Assembly: GCF_000718015.1 (NCBI RefSeq)
Contig: NZ_JODY01000038.1
Span: forward strand, 1-55,805
DNA: 55,805 bases
Direction of reading: 5' to 3'
DNA from: Streptomyces catenulae
Lineage (GTDB): Bacteria > Actinomycetota > Actinomycetes > Streptomycetales > Streptomycetaceae
A program made the translations under genes and the position numbers. Of this stretch, positions 28,006 to 35,056 are shown one piece after another. Numbering within the stretch: the stretch's first letter is position 1; each line of letters starts with the position of its first letter. The notes beneath the pieces are model-generated. The model worked only from the letters and a program-made list of their open reading frames with translations, did not search any database and was not told the origin of the DNA.

Positions 28006-29259
28006 GTGGGATCTCGCGCCAACGGTCACCGAGCAGGGCACCGCCGCCGCGCGGCGGCCGCACTGGTGACAACGGCCTGCACCATCGCTCTTTCCGGTGC
28101 CACCGCCCTCCCGGCGGCCGCGGACGAGAACGTTCCGCTGAACAGCGGCGAGTGCAAGTTCAACACCACCGACATCAAAGAGACCCCGTGGTCCCTGCAG
28201 CGCCTCATGACGCCGCAGCTGTGGGCGCACACCAAGGGCCAGGGGGTCCGCGTCGCCGTCATCGACACGGGCATCGACGCCGGGAACGACCAGATCAAAC
28301 CGGCGATCGGGTCCGGTGGCCAGACCTTCGTCAAGGGCGGCAACAAGACCGAGGACCGGGTGGGACACGGCACCAAGGTCGCCGGCATCATCGCCGCCCA
28401 GCCGCGCGCCTCGTCCGGTTTCTACGGTCTGGCGCCTAGGGCCAAGGTCATCCCGTTCCAGCAGACCGACCAGGAGAAGCCCGGCACCGCGGACAGCCTC
28501 GCCAAGGCCATCAACGCGGCTGTCGCCGAGGGCGTCGACATCATCAACATCTCCCAGGGCACGGACGCGAGCGAGGAACTGCTCCCCACCCTGAAGGCGG
28601 CGGTCGCCAAGGCGTCGAAGGCGAAGATCCTCATCGTCGCCTCGGCGGGCAACGACGGCGCCTCCGGCAAGGAGAAGCGCATGTACCCGGCGGCGTTCCA
28701 GGAGTTCGACAACGTCCTGGCCGTCGCCGCCTCCGACCGCAACAACGAACGCGCGGCGTTCTCGCAGCCCGGCGACTACGTCGACATCGCGGCGCCCGGC
28801 GTCGACATGGTCTCCACGGTGCCGGACGGCGGTAACTGCGTGGACCAGGGCACCAGTTTCGCCGCCCCGTACGCGGCCGGTGCCGCGGCGCTCCTGAAGT
28901 CCCTGCACCAGGACTGGACGCCGCAGGAACTGATCTGGCACCTGGAACAGACCGCCGAGCGCGTCAACCGGGGACCGGACCACAACATCGGATGGGGCGT
29001 CATCGACCCGGTGGCCGCCCTCAACGACACCACCAGGCCCACCGCCCGACCCACTCCGGACAAGCCCGCCGCCCAGAACACCACCAAGGTCCAACCGGCC
29101 GCCCTCACCATCGGGGAGAGCCCGGAGGACCGGCGGGCGCGCATTTCCCTCTACATTGTGGGCGGAGGACTTCTGGCGGTCGCCGGAGTGGTGGGTGCGT
29201 CGATCGCACTCCGGGACTGGCGGCGCAAGAACGGTTTGATCACACGGGGAGGACAGTAA
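28006..29259 (+). CDS. mycP: Type VII secretion mycosin (subtilisin-like serine protease), copy 1
   Basis: Membrane-anchored extracytoplasmic S8 protease. 417 aa: N-terminal signal with AAAALVTTACTIALSGATALPAAA, catalytic Asp87 (VAVIDTGI), His121 (GHGTKVAGI), oxyanion Asn216 (SAGNDG), Ser284 (GTSFAAP), and a C-terminal helix at about 380-402 with a basic end. Cys50 and Cys278 could form the mycosin-type disulfide. GTG 28006 was chosen because GGAGAG sits 10 nt upstream; ATG 27988 has no such site. Mycosins stabilise the ESX pore and trim substrates. Its stop overlaps the next gene (TAATG). Confidence 0.9.
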   Translation: MGSRANGHRAGHRRRAAAALVTTACTIALSGATALPAAADENVPLNSGECKFNTTDIKETPWSLQRLMTPQLWAHTKGQGVRVAVIDTGIDAGNDQIKPAIGSGGQTFVKGGNKTEDRVGHGTKVAGIIAAQPRASSGFYGLAPRAKVIPFQQTDQEKPGTADSLAKAINAAVAEGVDIINISQGTDASEELLPTLKAAVAKASKAKILIVASAGNDGASGKEKRMYPAAFQEFDNVLAVAASDRNNERAAFSQPGDYVDIAAPGVDMVSTVPDGGNCVDQGTSFAAPYAAGAAALLKSLHQDWTPQELIWHLEQTAERVNRGPDHNIGWGVIDPVAALNDTTRPTARPTPDKPAAQNTTKVQPAALTIGESPEDRRARISLYIVGGGLLAVAGVVGASIALRDWRRKNGLITRGGQ

Positions 29260-29588
29260 TGGGTAGTGCCGACGAATATTTCGTCGATCTCGAAGCGCTG
29301 GACACGGTGGGCCGAAAGCTCAACGGCGTACTCCGCTCGATGGAGGAGACCAAGAGCAAGGCCGGTCACAGCACTTACCTGCCGGAGGGAACTCTTGGCA
29401 CCGGGTTCAAGGAGGAGCGGGAACTCCGGGAAGCCCATGACGCCATGAAGGCGTGGATGGACGACAACATCCTGAAGCAGATCGCAGAGCTGGTCGACGA
29501 TCTCAGCAAGAAGACGGCGAAGACGCGGGACGCCTACCACGACCGTGAGTACGACGCCTCCAACGCCCTGAACCCCGGAGGGAAGTAG
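29259..29588 (+). CDS. Small helical ESX-associated protein with YxxxE export motif
   Basis: 109 aa, no named family recognised. Two long helices are predicted (about 8-36 and 52-98), the size and shape of a WXG100 protein, but the turn (TYLPEGTLGTGF) lacks W-x-G; the only Trp is at 66. A type VII export motif is present at Tyr93-Glu97 (YHDRE). Its ATG overlaps the mycosin stop by 1 nt and the next gene begins 2 nt after its stop, so the three form one unit. It may be a WXG100-like partner of the following PPE-like protein. Confidence 0.75.
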   Translation: MGSADEYFVDLEALDTVGRKLNGVLRSMEETKSKAGHSTYLPEGTLGTGFKEERELREAHDAMKAWMDDNILKQIAELVDDLSKKTAKTRDAYHDREYDASNALNPGGK

Positions 29589-29590
29589 TC

Positions 29591-31078
29591 GTGAGTGAGA
29601 ACAAGGGCGGTGTGACCACCGACAAAGGCTGCTTCTACGCCAAGTACGAAACCAAGTTCTACCAGTACAACATGGACCAGCTGAAGGCCATGGTGGCTAA
29701 TGCCAAGCCCGGCAAGGTCAAGGAAATCGCGACCAACTGGAAGTGGATCCACGACACGCTCGTTGGTGCGGATGGCCGCGGCGGGCTGCGGAAGGAATTC
29801 GACGACGCCGTCAAGGAAGTCCTGGAGTCCTGGGGCGGTCAGGCGGCGGAAGGGTTCCGTCGGGCTGCGGAGGGCATCAGCAAGAACATCGGCAATGCTG
29901 GCCCCTGGGCGATCAACATGCACGACATCATGAACGGTGTCGAGGCGTCGCTGAGCGACTACAAGCAGAAGATCGACGACATGAAGAAGCCGACGGGCAC
30001 CGAGAGCAATCTCGACGCCGCCGGTAACTACGCCCTGAAGGTGGTCACCTTCGGCTCCAAGGGCGGGCGCGACGACTCCAAGGCCAACAGCGAGCTGGAG
30101 GCCGGAAAGCCGACCGAGGACGTCCTCAACGGCAACTCCGGTGAGCTTTCGGAAGGCAAGGAGCGTCAGCTCCAGACGGCCATCATCATGGAGTACCTGG
30201 GGTCGTCCTACAAGTCGAATGTGGCGGCGATCGGGAAGCCGCCGCAGGGCGGGGGTTGGGATAAAGAAGTACCGCCGCCTGGTGACACGCCGACGCCGCC
30301 CCCGTTCGTCCCTGTCCCCGACAGCGTGATGAATCCGCCGAAGCCGTCGGTGCCGAAGACCGACATCCCCGGCGCCCATGGTGGCGGATACAAGTCACCT
30401 GTCGGCCTTCAAGGTCCGCGGCACGACGGTATCTCCGGCGGGCTGGGCAGCACCATGCCGACGAAGTCGTCCACGATGCCCAGCATCGGCACCGGACTTG
30501 ACAGCTTCTCCGGTGGCGGAGGAGCCGGAGGCGGGGGACTCTCGGGCGGCGGGCTCGCCGGAGGCGCGGGCATCGGCGGCGGTGCGGGTGTCGGTGGCGG
30601 GAGCGGCGCCGGTGTCGGCACCGGATCCAGTTCTTCGGGGATGCCCGGTGGCGCCGGAATGATCGGCGGCGGTGTCGCCGGTCGCGGTGGTGCCGCAGGC
30701 GGTGCGGGAGCCCGTGGCGGCCGCTCCGGTATGCCGGGTATGGGAGGTGCTGCAGGTCGCGGCGCCGGAGGAGCGAAGGGCGGCGCAGCCGCCGGACGCG
30801 GCAGCGCGCTGGCCAAGCAGAAGGGCGGCGTGGTCGGCGGCGCCAAGGGCAAGACCGGCGGTGGCGCCCAGGGCGGCTCCGGTCTGCACCGCAGCCGCGG
30901 CGGCAGCCAGAAGGGCAGCCTGGGGGGCCGACGCCCCGCGGGGATGGCCGGTGCTCCTAGCGTGAACGGGGCCAAGGGCCGCGGCAAGAACGAGAACGGC
31001 GAGCGTCCCGACTACCTCGTGGAGGACGAGGAGACCTGGACGCCCGAGCGTAATGTGGCCCCGAAGGTCATCGAGTAG
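29591..31078 (+). CDS. Large WXG100-like secreted protein with Gly-rich tail
   Basis: 495 aa. The N-terminal ~200 residues are helical and carry a WXG motif (Trp81-Gly-Gly83, in ESWGGQAAEGF). A Pro-rich link (about 215-260) leads to a Gly/Ser/Ala-rich low-complexity region (about 290-440), a basic part (KGKTGGGAQGG, SRGGSQKGSLGGRR), and a conserved-looking end RPDYLVEDEETWTPE. Tyr475-Asp479 (YLVED) fits the YxxxD export motif. The layout recalls mycobacterial PPE proteins, but no PPE signature is seen. GTG 29591 directly follows the 109-aa gene. Probably an ESX substrate at the cell surface. Confidence 0.75.
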   Translation: MSENKGGVTTDKGCFYAKYETKFYQYNMDQLKAMVANAKPGKVKEIATNWKWIHDTLVGADGRGGLRKEFDDAVKEVLESWGGQAAEGFRRAAEGISKNIGNAGPWAINMHDIMNGVEASLSDYKQKIDDMKKPTGTESNLDAAGNYALKVVTFGSKGGRDDSKANSELEAGKPTEDVLNGNSGELSEGKERQLQTAIIMEYLGSSYKSNVAAIGKPPQGGGWDKEVPPPGDTPTPPPFVPVPDSVMNPPKPSVPKTDIPGAHGGGYKSPVGLQGPRHDGISGGLGSTMPTKSSTMPSIGTGLDSFSGGGGAGGGGLSGGGLAGGAGIGGGAGVGGGSGAGVGTGSSSSGMPGGAGMIGGGVAGRGGAAGGAGARGGRSGMPGMGGAAGRGAGGAKGGAAAGRGSALAKQKGGVVGGAKGKTGGGAQGGSGLHRSRGGSQKGSLGGRRPAGMAGAPSVNGAKGRGKNENGERPDYLVEDEETWTPERNVAPKVIE

Positions 31079-31111
31079 AGACTCACTGGCCAGGTAATCG
31101 GCGGAGACGAG

Positions 31112-31141
31112 GGGGCCCGCAGTCTTCGGGCTGCGGGCCCC
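31112..31141 (+). terminator. Terminator of the mycosin-1 unit
   Basis: 11-bp perfect stem (31112-31122 with 31131-31141), 8-nt loop, followed by ctttctct. It stands directly before the second mycosin, whose ribosome binding site begins at 31150. Confidence 0.75.
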
Positions 31142-31165
31142 TTTCTCTAAGGAGAGGTGTACGGC

Positions 31166-32464
31166 ATGAGCTTCACGCGGACGCTGCGGGCGGTGAGCGG
31201 CGCTGCAGTGGTTGGCGCGCTGCTCTTCGGTACCGCGCCGGTCGCTTTGGCGGACCAGATGAGAGACCAGCAATGGGCGCTGAATTCCCTTCATGCGGAG
31301 GAGGCGTGGAAGGTCTCCACCGGAAAAGGTGTGACCGTCGCCGTCATTGACAGCGGTGTGAATGGAGACGCGCCCGATCTGAAGGGCAATGTGCTTCCGG
31401 GGAAGAACTTCTCCTCCGGCGACCCCGCTGATCAGGAAACGAAGAACGACCATGGAACGTCAATGGCCTCGTTGATCGCGGGCCATGGGCATGGGCCGGG
31501 GAACTCTGACGGTGTCATGGGCTTGGCTCCGGACGCGAAGATTCTCCCGGTCAAGCATTCGGATTCTCAGGAAGATACCTACGGTACCTCGTACGCAGAT
31601 TCTCTGCGGTATGCCGTCGATCACGGTGCCAAGGTTGTCAACATGTCCATCGGTGGCGTGGGTAGCCCGACAGAAGAGGAAAAGTCCGCCATCGCGTATG
31701 CGGCGAAGCATGATGTTCTGCTTGTCGCGAGCTCTGGAAATAATGGATCCGACAATCCGAGCTATCCGGCAGCAGCTCCTGGCGTCCTGGCGGTGGGCGC
31801 CGTGGACAGGCACCAGAAGGTCTGGGACGATTCCAACTACGGCTCCTATGTGATGCTTACGGCGCCTGGTGTGGAGATCCGCTCCGCTGCGGCCTCCAAG
31901 CCTTACCGGTACGCGAGCGGGACCTCGGACTCCACCGCCTATGTTTCGGCCGCCGCCGCGCTGCTTCGCTCCAAGTTTCCGGATCTGACGGCCGGGCAGA
32001 TCGCGAATCGGCTGGTGAAGACGGCGAAGGCGCCTGCCGGTACGGATACGCCGGATCCGTATTACGGTTACGGTGTCATCGACCCGTACAAGGCGCTGAC
32101 CGCCGATATTCCGGCGGGGTCGAAGAACGGGCCGCTCAAGTCGCCCGAGGCGGGTGACGACGGGCTGATGAAGCCGTCCAACACGTCGGACGCGACGGAG
32201 CCGCGGGACACCAGCAATATCCGCGCGGTTTTCGGGATCATCGGGTTCTCGTTGATCGTGCTCTTTGTGATTGTCGGTATCACCGTTCTGGTCGTGGTGA
32301 AGAAGAAGCGGAAGAACGGTCCTCCGCCCGGTGGGCCCACGGGGTTCGGCGGGCCGGGTGGGCCCGGTCTGCCGCCGCAGCAGGGCATGTATCAGCAGCC
32401 CGGTGCCTACCAGCAGCAGCCCGGTGGGCAGGGCCCCTACCCGCCCGCTCCTCCCGGTCGGTGA
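31166..32464 (+). CDS. mycP: Type VII secretion mycosin, copy 2
   Basis: Second subtilisin-like membrane protease, 432 aa. Signal peptide ending near APVALA; catalytic Asp62 (VAVIDSGV), His96 (DHGTSMASL), Asn192 (SSGNNG), Ser254 (SGTSDSTAYV). Transmembrane helix about 353-378, then a basic stop (KKKRK) and a cytosolic Pro/Gly/Gln tail. Unlike copy 1 it has no cysteine. Codon use is odd: codons ending in A or T (aat, gat, gga, ctt) are frequent in 31260-31900, far more than in neighbours. ATG 31166 has AAGGAGAGG about 9 nt upstream. Confidence 0.88.
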   Translation: MSFTRTLRAVSGAAVVGALLFGTAPVALADQMRDQQWALNSLHAEEAWKVSTGKGVTVAVIDSGVNGDAPDLKGNVLPGKNFSSGDPADQETKNDHGTSMASLIAGHGHGPGNSDGVMGLAPDAKILPVKHSDSQEDTYGTSYADSLRYAVDHGAKVVNMSIGGVGSPTEEEKSAIAYAAKHDVLLVASSGNNGSDNPSYPAAAPGVLAVGAVDRHQKVWDDSNYGSYVMLTAPGVEIRSAAASKPYRYASGTSDSTAYVSAAAALLRSKFPDLTAGQIANRLVKTAKAPAGTDTPDPYYGYGVIDPYKALTADIPAGSKNGPLKSPEAGDDGLMKPSNTSDATEPRDTSNIRAVFGIIGFSLIVLFVIVGITVLVVVKKKRKNGPPPGGPTGFGGPGGPGLPPQQGMYQQPGAYQQQPGGQGPYPPAPPGR

Positions 32465-32497
32465 GGTGCAGCTGAGGGGTATCGCCCTCCGAAACAT

Positions 32498-32537
32498 CGT
32501 CAGGGCCCGGCAGTTCTCGGACTGCCGGGCCCTGACG
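32498..32537. terminator. Bidirectional terminator between convergent genes
   Basis: Perfect 17-bp stem (32498-32514 with 32521-32537), 6-nt loop, between mycosin 2 (plus) and the CpnT-like gene (minus). Confidence 0.85.
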
Positions 32538-32561
32538 TATGGGGGATGGTCCGTGGTGGCC

Positions 32562-33626
32562 TCAGCCGAAGACGGAGCGGACCTGTTCCTTGACCGTGTC
32601 CGTGTGTTCCTGGTGGCGGGTGGCGGCGCCGCCGGTGTGTCGGTCTGCGTGGCGTTGGGCGTGGTTCAGGCCGCGTTCGGTGAGGTCGGCCTGGGCGCGG
32701 TCGGTGTAGTTGGTGGGGTCGGCGAGGCCGGTGGCGCCGTCCCGGTAGTTCTCCAGCCGCTCCTTCGCGTCCTTCTGGACGTCGTCGGCGTACTCCTCGG
32801 CCTTGCCCTTGCCGATGTCGGCGGTTTCGTTCCACCGGATGCCGTCGCGTTCGCCGAAGTGGGCTTCGATGCCCTGCTCGGCGATGTTCTGGCCCATTTC
32901 CTTACCGGCCTCTTTGGCTTTTTCCTTCGCGCCCTCGACGACGGTTTCCTTGGCGAACTCCTTGGCCTGGTTCTTCGCCTCGTCGACGACCTTGTCCTTG
33001 ACCTCTTCCTTGACGGTCTTCTTGATGTAGTCGGCGGCCAGCTTGCGGGATTCCTTGGAGACCGCCTTCTTCGCCATCTTCTTGACGGCGTCCATGGTGG
33101 CGTGCTCCATGGCCTTGGTGGCCGCCTGCACCACTTCGCGCTTGATCTTGTCGAGGATCTGCCGGACGATCACGCGCGTCGCCTGGGTGACGCCGGCCGC
33201 GCCCAATTCGGAGAGTCCCAGGGTGAACGGCGCCGCGGCCTGTGCGGAGATGAGTTCCACGGCCAGCATCACCAGTTGGACGATGACCGCGACTTTCCCT
33301 TCGATGACGGCGAGGGCTGCGGCGTCGAAAGCGAGTGCGATGACTTCGGCCGCCGCTGCGGCGTCGCGGAGATAGTTGTCGCCGCTGTTCCCGCCACCGG
33401 CGAATGAGTTCCATTCGGTGGTGAAGCCCTCGATGGCTTCACCGGAGTTGGCGGACGTCACCTCGTTGGCCGCGGACGAGCCCTGGGAAAGGGTCTCGTT
33501 GACCTGTTCGGCGAAGGTGCGCCAGGCGGCTGCGCAGTCGAACAGTGCGTCCTCGTCGGCCTCGGGCCATTCGTATCCCAGGAGGTCCAGGACCCAGGTG
33601 ACCTCTTCGGGAAGTGTCAATGACAC
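32562..33626 (-). CDS. Protein with CpnT-like (WXG100_2) N-terminal domain, putative ESX effector
   Basis: 354 aa. Residues 8-45 (TWVLDLLGYEWPEADEDAL...AAAWRTFAEQV) resemble the helical N-terminal export domain of CpnT-like type VII toxins. A hydrophobic stretch follows (about 90-150), then a highly charged Lys/Glu/Ala coiled coil (155-295), and a polar His-rich end (HAQRHADRHTGG). No toxin fold or catalytic motif is recognisable at the C-terminus and no immunity gene is obvious, although the neighbouring 109-aa WXG100-like gene could be a secretion partner. GTG 33626 with GGGGGA about 8 nt upstream. No YxxxD/E motif was found. Confidence 0.7.
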   Translation of the reverse strand: MSLTLPEEVTWVLDLLGYEWPEADEDALFDCAAAWRTFAEQVNETLSQGSSAANEVTSANSGEAIEGFTTEWNSFAGGGNSGDNYLRDAAAAAEVIALAFDAAALAVIEGKVAVIVQLVMLAVELISAQAAAPFTLGLSELGAAGVTQATRVIVRQILDKIKREVVQAATKAMEHATMDAVKKMAKKAVSKESRKLAADYIKKTVKEEVKDKVVDEAKNQAKEFAKETVVEGAKEKAKEAGKEMGQNIAEQGIEAHFGERDGIRWNETADIGKGKAEEYADDVQKDAKERLENYRDGATGLADPTNYTDRAQADLTERGLNHAQRHADRHTGGAATRHQEHTDTVKEQVRSVFG

Positions 33627-33765
33627 GGTGTTGTCCCCCGTACGGTGTGGCAGAGAAGTGTGGCGTGGCCGCGGTCGGCAGGCCGAGTCGCGGAGTCGGA
33701 ACGGAATGCCGGGGAGGCTCCGGAAGGCGGAGCGCGGTGCCGGAAGATGCGGGGCGTCGGGCCCG

Positions 33766-34095
33766 TCAGATCAGGGGGCGGCCGACGGCGCTGATCGTGT
33801 GGATGCCCTGGTCGTCGGAGGCCGTGTAGGACCGGGCCATCTCGCCGAGCTTCTCGCCGATTCCCTCGAGGCGTTCTCCGAGCGAGTCCATCGACGTGAA
33901 CATACCCTTTTTGATCGGGTCGTAGATGGTGTCGAAGATTTCGCCGAAGTCGCACTTCTTCCAGGGGTCGCCGATGCTCTCCAGGCTGTCCTGGAGTTTC
34001 TTCGACGCCTTGCTGAAGTCGCTGCCGATGTGGATGAACGCGGTGCCCTGTGCCTTCAGTACATCCGGTTCTACGTCAAAAGCCTTGTCTGCCAT
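33766..34095 (-). CDS. WXG100-like protein with YxxxD export motif
   Basis: 109 aa, two predicted helices around a turn containing DPWKKCDF: Trp45 is kept but the glycine of W-x-G is Lys47. The C-terminal export motif is Tyr90-Asp94 (YTASD). A single Cys48 is unusual for the family. ATG 34095 follows ggggg. It lies upstream of, and on the same strand as, the CpnT-like gene (139-bp gap), suggesting they form a substrate/partner pair, as LXG and CpnT-type effectors often have. Confidence 0.75.
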   Translation of the reverse strand: MADKAFDVEPDVLKAQGTAFIHIGSDFSKASKKLQDSLESIGDPWKKCDFGEIFDTIYDPIKKGMFTSMDSLGERLEGIGEKLGEMARSYTASDDQGIHTISAVGRPLI

Positions 34096-34151
34096 CACTG
34101 CCCCCGTTGCATGCCCAATTCCGCATGGCAAGTTTTACCTTCAACGCTCTC

Positions 34152-34182
34152 ACTTTATGTGATCTCCACGGTGTCACGTCAA
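34152..34182 (-). promoter_or_regulatory. Promoter of the WXG100-like/CpnT-like unit
   Basis: On the minus strand TTGACG (34182-34177) precedes TAAAGT (34157-34152) with a 19-nt spacer; an overlapping CATAAA gives 17 nt. It is 57 nt upstream of the ATG at 34095. Confidence 0.5.
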
Positions 34183-34458
34183 ATGGGGTTGTGCAGGAAA
34201 TGTGGGAATCGTGGAGCGTTAATGGGTGGGTTAAGTGGGTGGGGTGGATTCCGGTCCAGGTGGTGGGGAAACCGTCCGGTGGCGGTGCGGCGGAGAATTC
34301 CCGGAAAGGGAGGGGAGGGGAGGAGAGGGGATGTGGAGCGGGAGGCCCGGGGGGCCGTAATCCTGGTGGAGTGGTGTGGAGTGGGGCGTGAACGGGGCGC
34401 CCGGGCCAGGGCGTTGCTCCGTGGGGAGCGCGGGCGGTGCCGGGGCGCGGCGGTCCCG

Positions 34459-34472
34459 TAGCATCTCGGATC
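34459..34472 (+). promoter_or_regulatory. Possible leaderless -10 box
   Basis: TAGCAT (34459-34464), then 8 nt, then the ATG at 34473. There is no Shine-Dalgarno site and no clear -35. Confidence 0.4.
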
Positions 34473-34775
34473 ATGGAAGCAGCCAGGGGCGAGGAAGAGC
34501 CTCTTTCGGGGGAACGGGCGGCGACGACGCCCCGTCAGGCGCGGCGGATACGGATCGCGCTGGCCTCGGTGATGATGGGCGCGATGGCCGTGGTGCTGGT
34601 GGTGCGGCTGGCCAGCCGGACCTCGGTGCTGGTGGTCGGGGTCTACGGTGCGGCGCTGGTGCTGTGCGGCGTGGTGATCGAACTCAGCCGTCACGGACGT
34701 ACCCGGCTGGGCAGTTGGCTGCTCGGCATCGGACTCGCAGCCGCACTCGCCGCGGACTGGCTGCTGCTGCCCTGA
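34473..34775 (+). CDS. Small membrane protein of unknown function
   Basis: 100 aa. After a polar N-terminus (about 27 residues) three hydrophobic helices are predicted: ALASVMMGAMAVVLVVRLA, VLVVGVYGAALVLCGVVIEL and LGSWLLGIGLAAALAADWLLL. No family recognised. It stands alone inside the ESX locus, divergent from the WXG100-like gene; involvement in secretion is only a positional guess. The start codon is supported by a -10-like box 8 nt upstream rather than a ribosome binding site. Confidence 0.65.
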   Translation: MEAARGEEEPLSGERAATTPRQARRIRIALASVMMGAMAVVLVVRLASRTSVLVVGVYGAALVLCGVVIELSRHGRTRLGSWLLGIGLAAALAADWLLLP

Positions 34776-35056
34776 GCCGACAGCCGCACGCTCGCCGGAC
34801 CTGGCCCTGCCCCGTGCCGCCGCCCCATGCGGCGTGAGCGGCACCCTTCCTGACCCGTATGCCCCACCCCCGTAAGCCCCACCCCGTAAGCCCCGAGACC
34901 GGCGGCAGGCGCGGAAACAGGCGCACAAAAGGGAACGGCCCCGGACCATCCACCGGTCCGGGGCCTCCGCGTACCGGCGAAGAACGGCCTACCGTTCCGG
35001 CACCGCCCCCGGCCGCCCTCGGCCGCCGCACCGTCGCTGCGGCGAAGACGCCTCGC
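34776..35056. other. Spacer between convergent genes with repeat copy and terminator
   Basis: No gene. It holds one copy of the GCCGCCCCATGCGGC repeat (34816-34830), a doubled cccacccc(c)gtaagc element near 34863-34893, and a hairpin at 34937-34965. Confidence 0.5.
34937..34965. terminator. Bidirectional terminator
   Basis: Perfect 11-bp stem (34937-34947 with 34955-34965), 7-nt loop, between the small membrane protein (plus) and the NTPase-like gene (minus). Confidence 0.7.

Larger units (their letters stand above)
34096..34472. other. Divergent promoter region with G-rich tract
   Basis: 377 bp with no gene. The first 90 bp are AT-rich for this genome and carry a minus-strand promoter (34152-34182). 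A G-rich run at 34308-34330 has four G3-G4 blocks on the plus strand. A -10-like TAGCAT (34459-34464) precedes the plus-strand gene. Confidence 0.5.
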
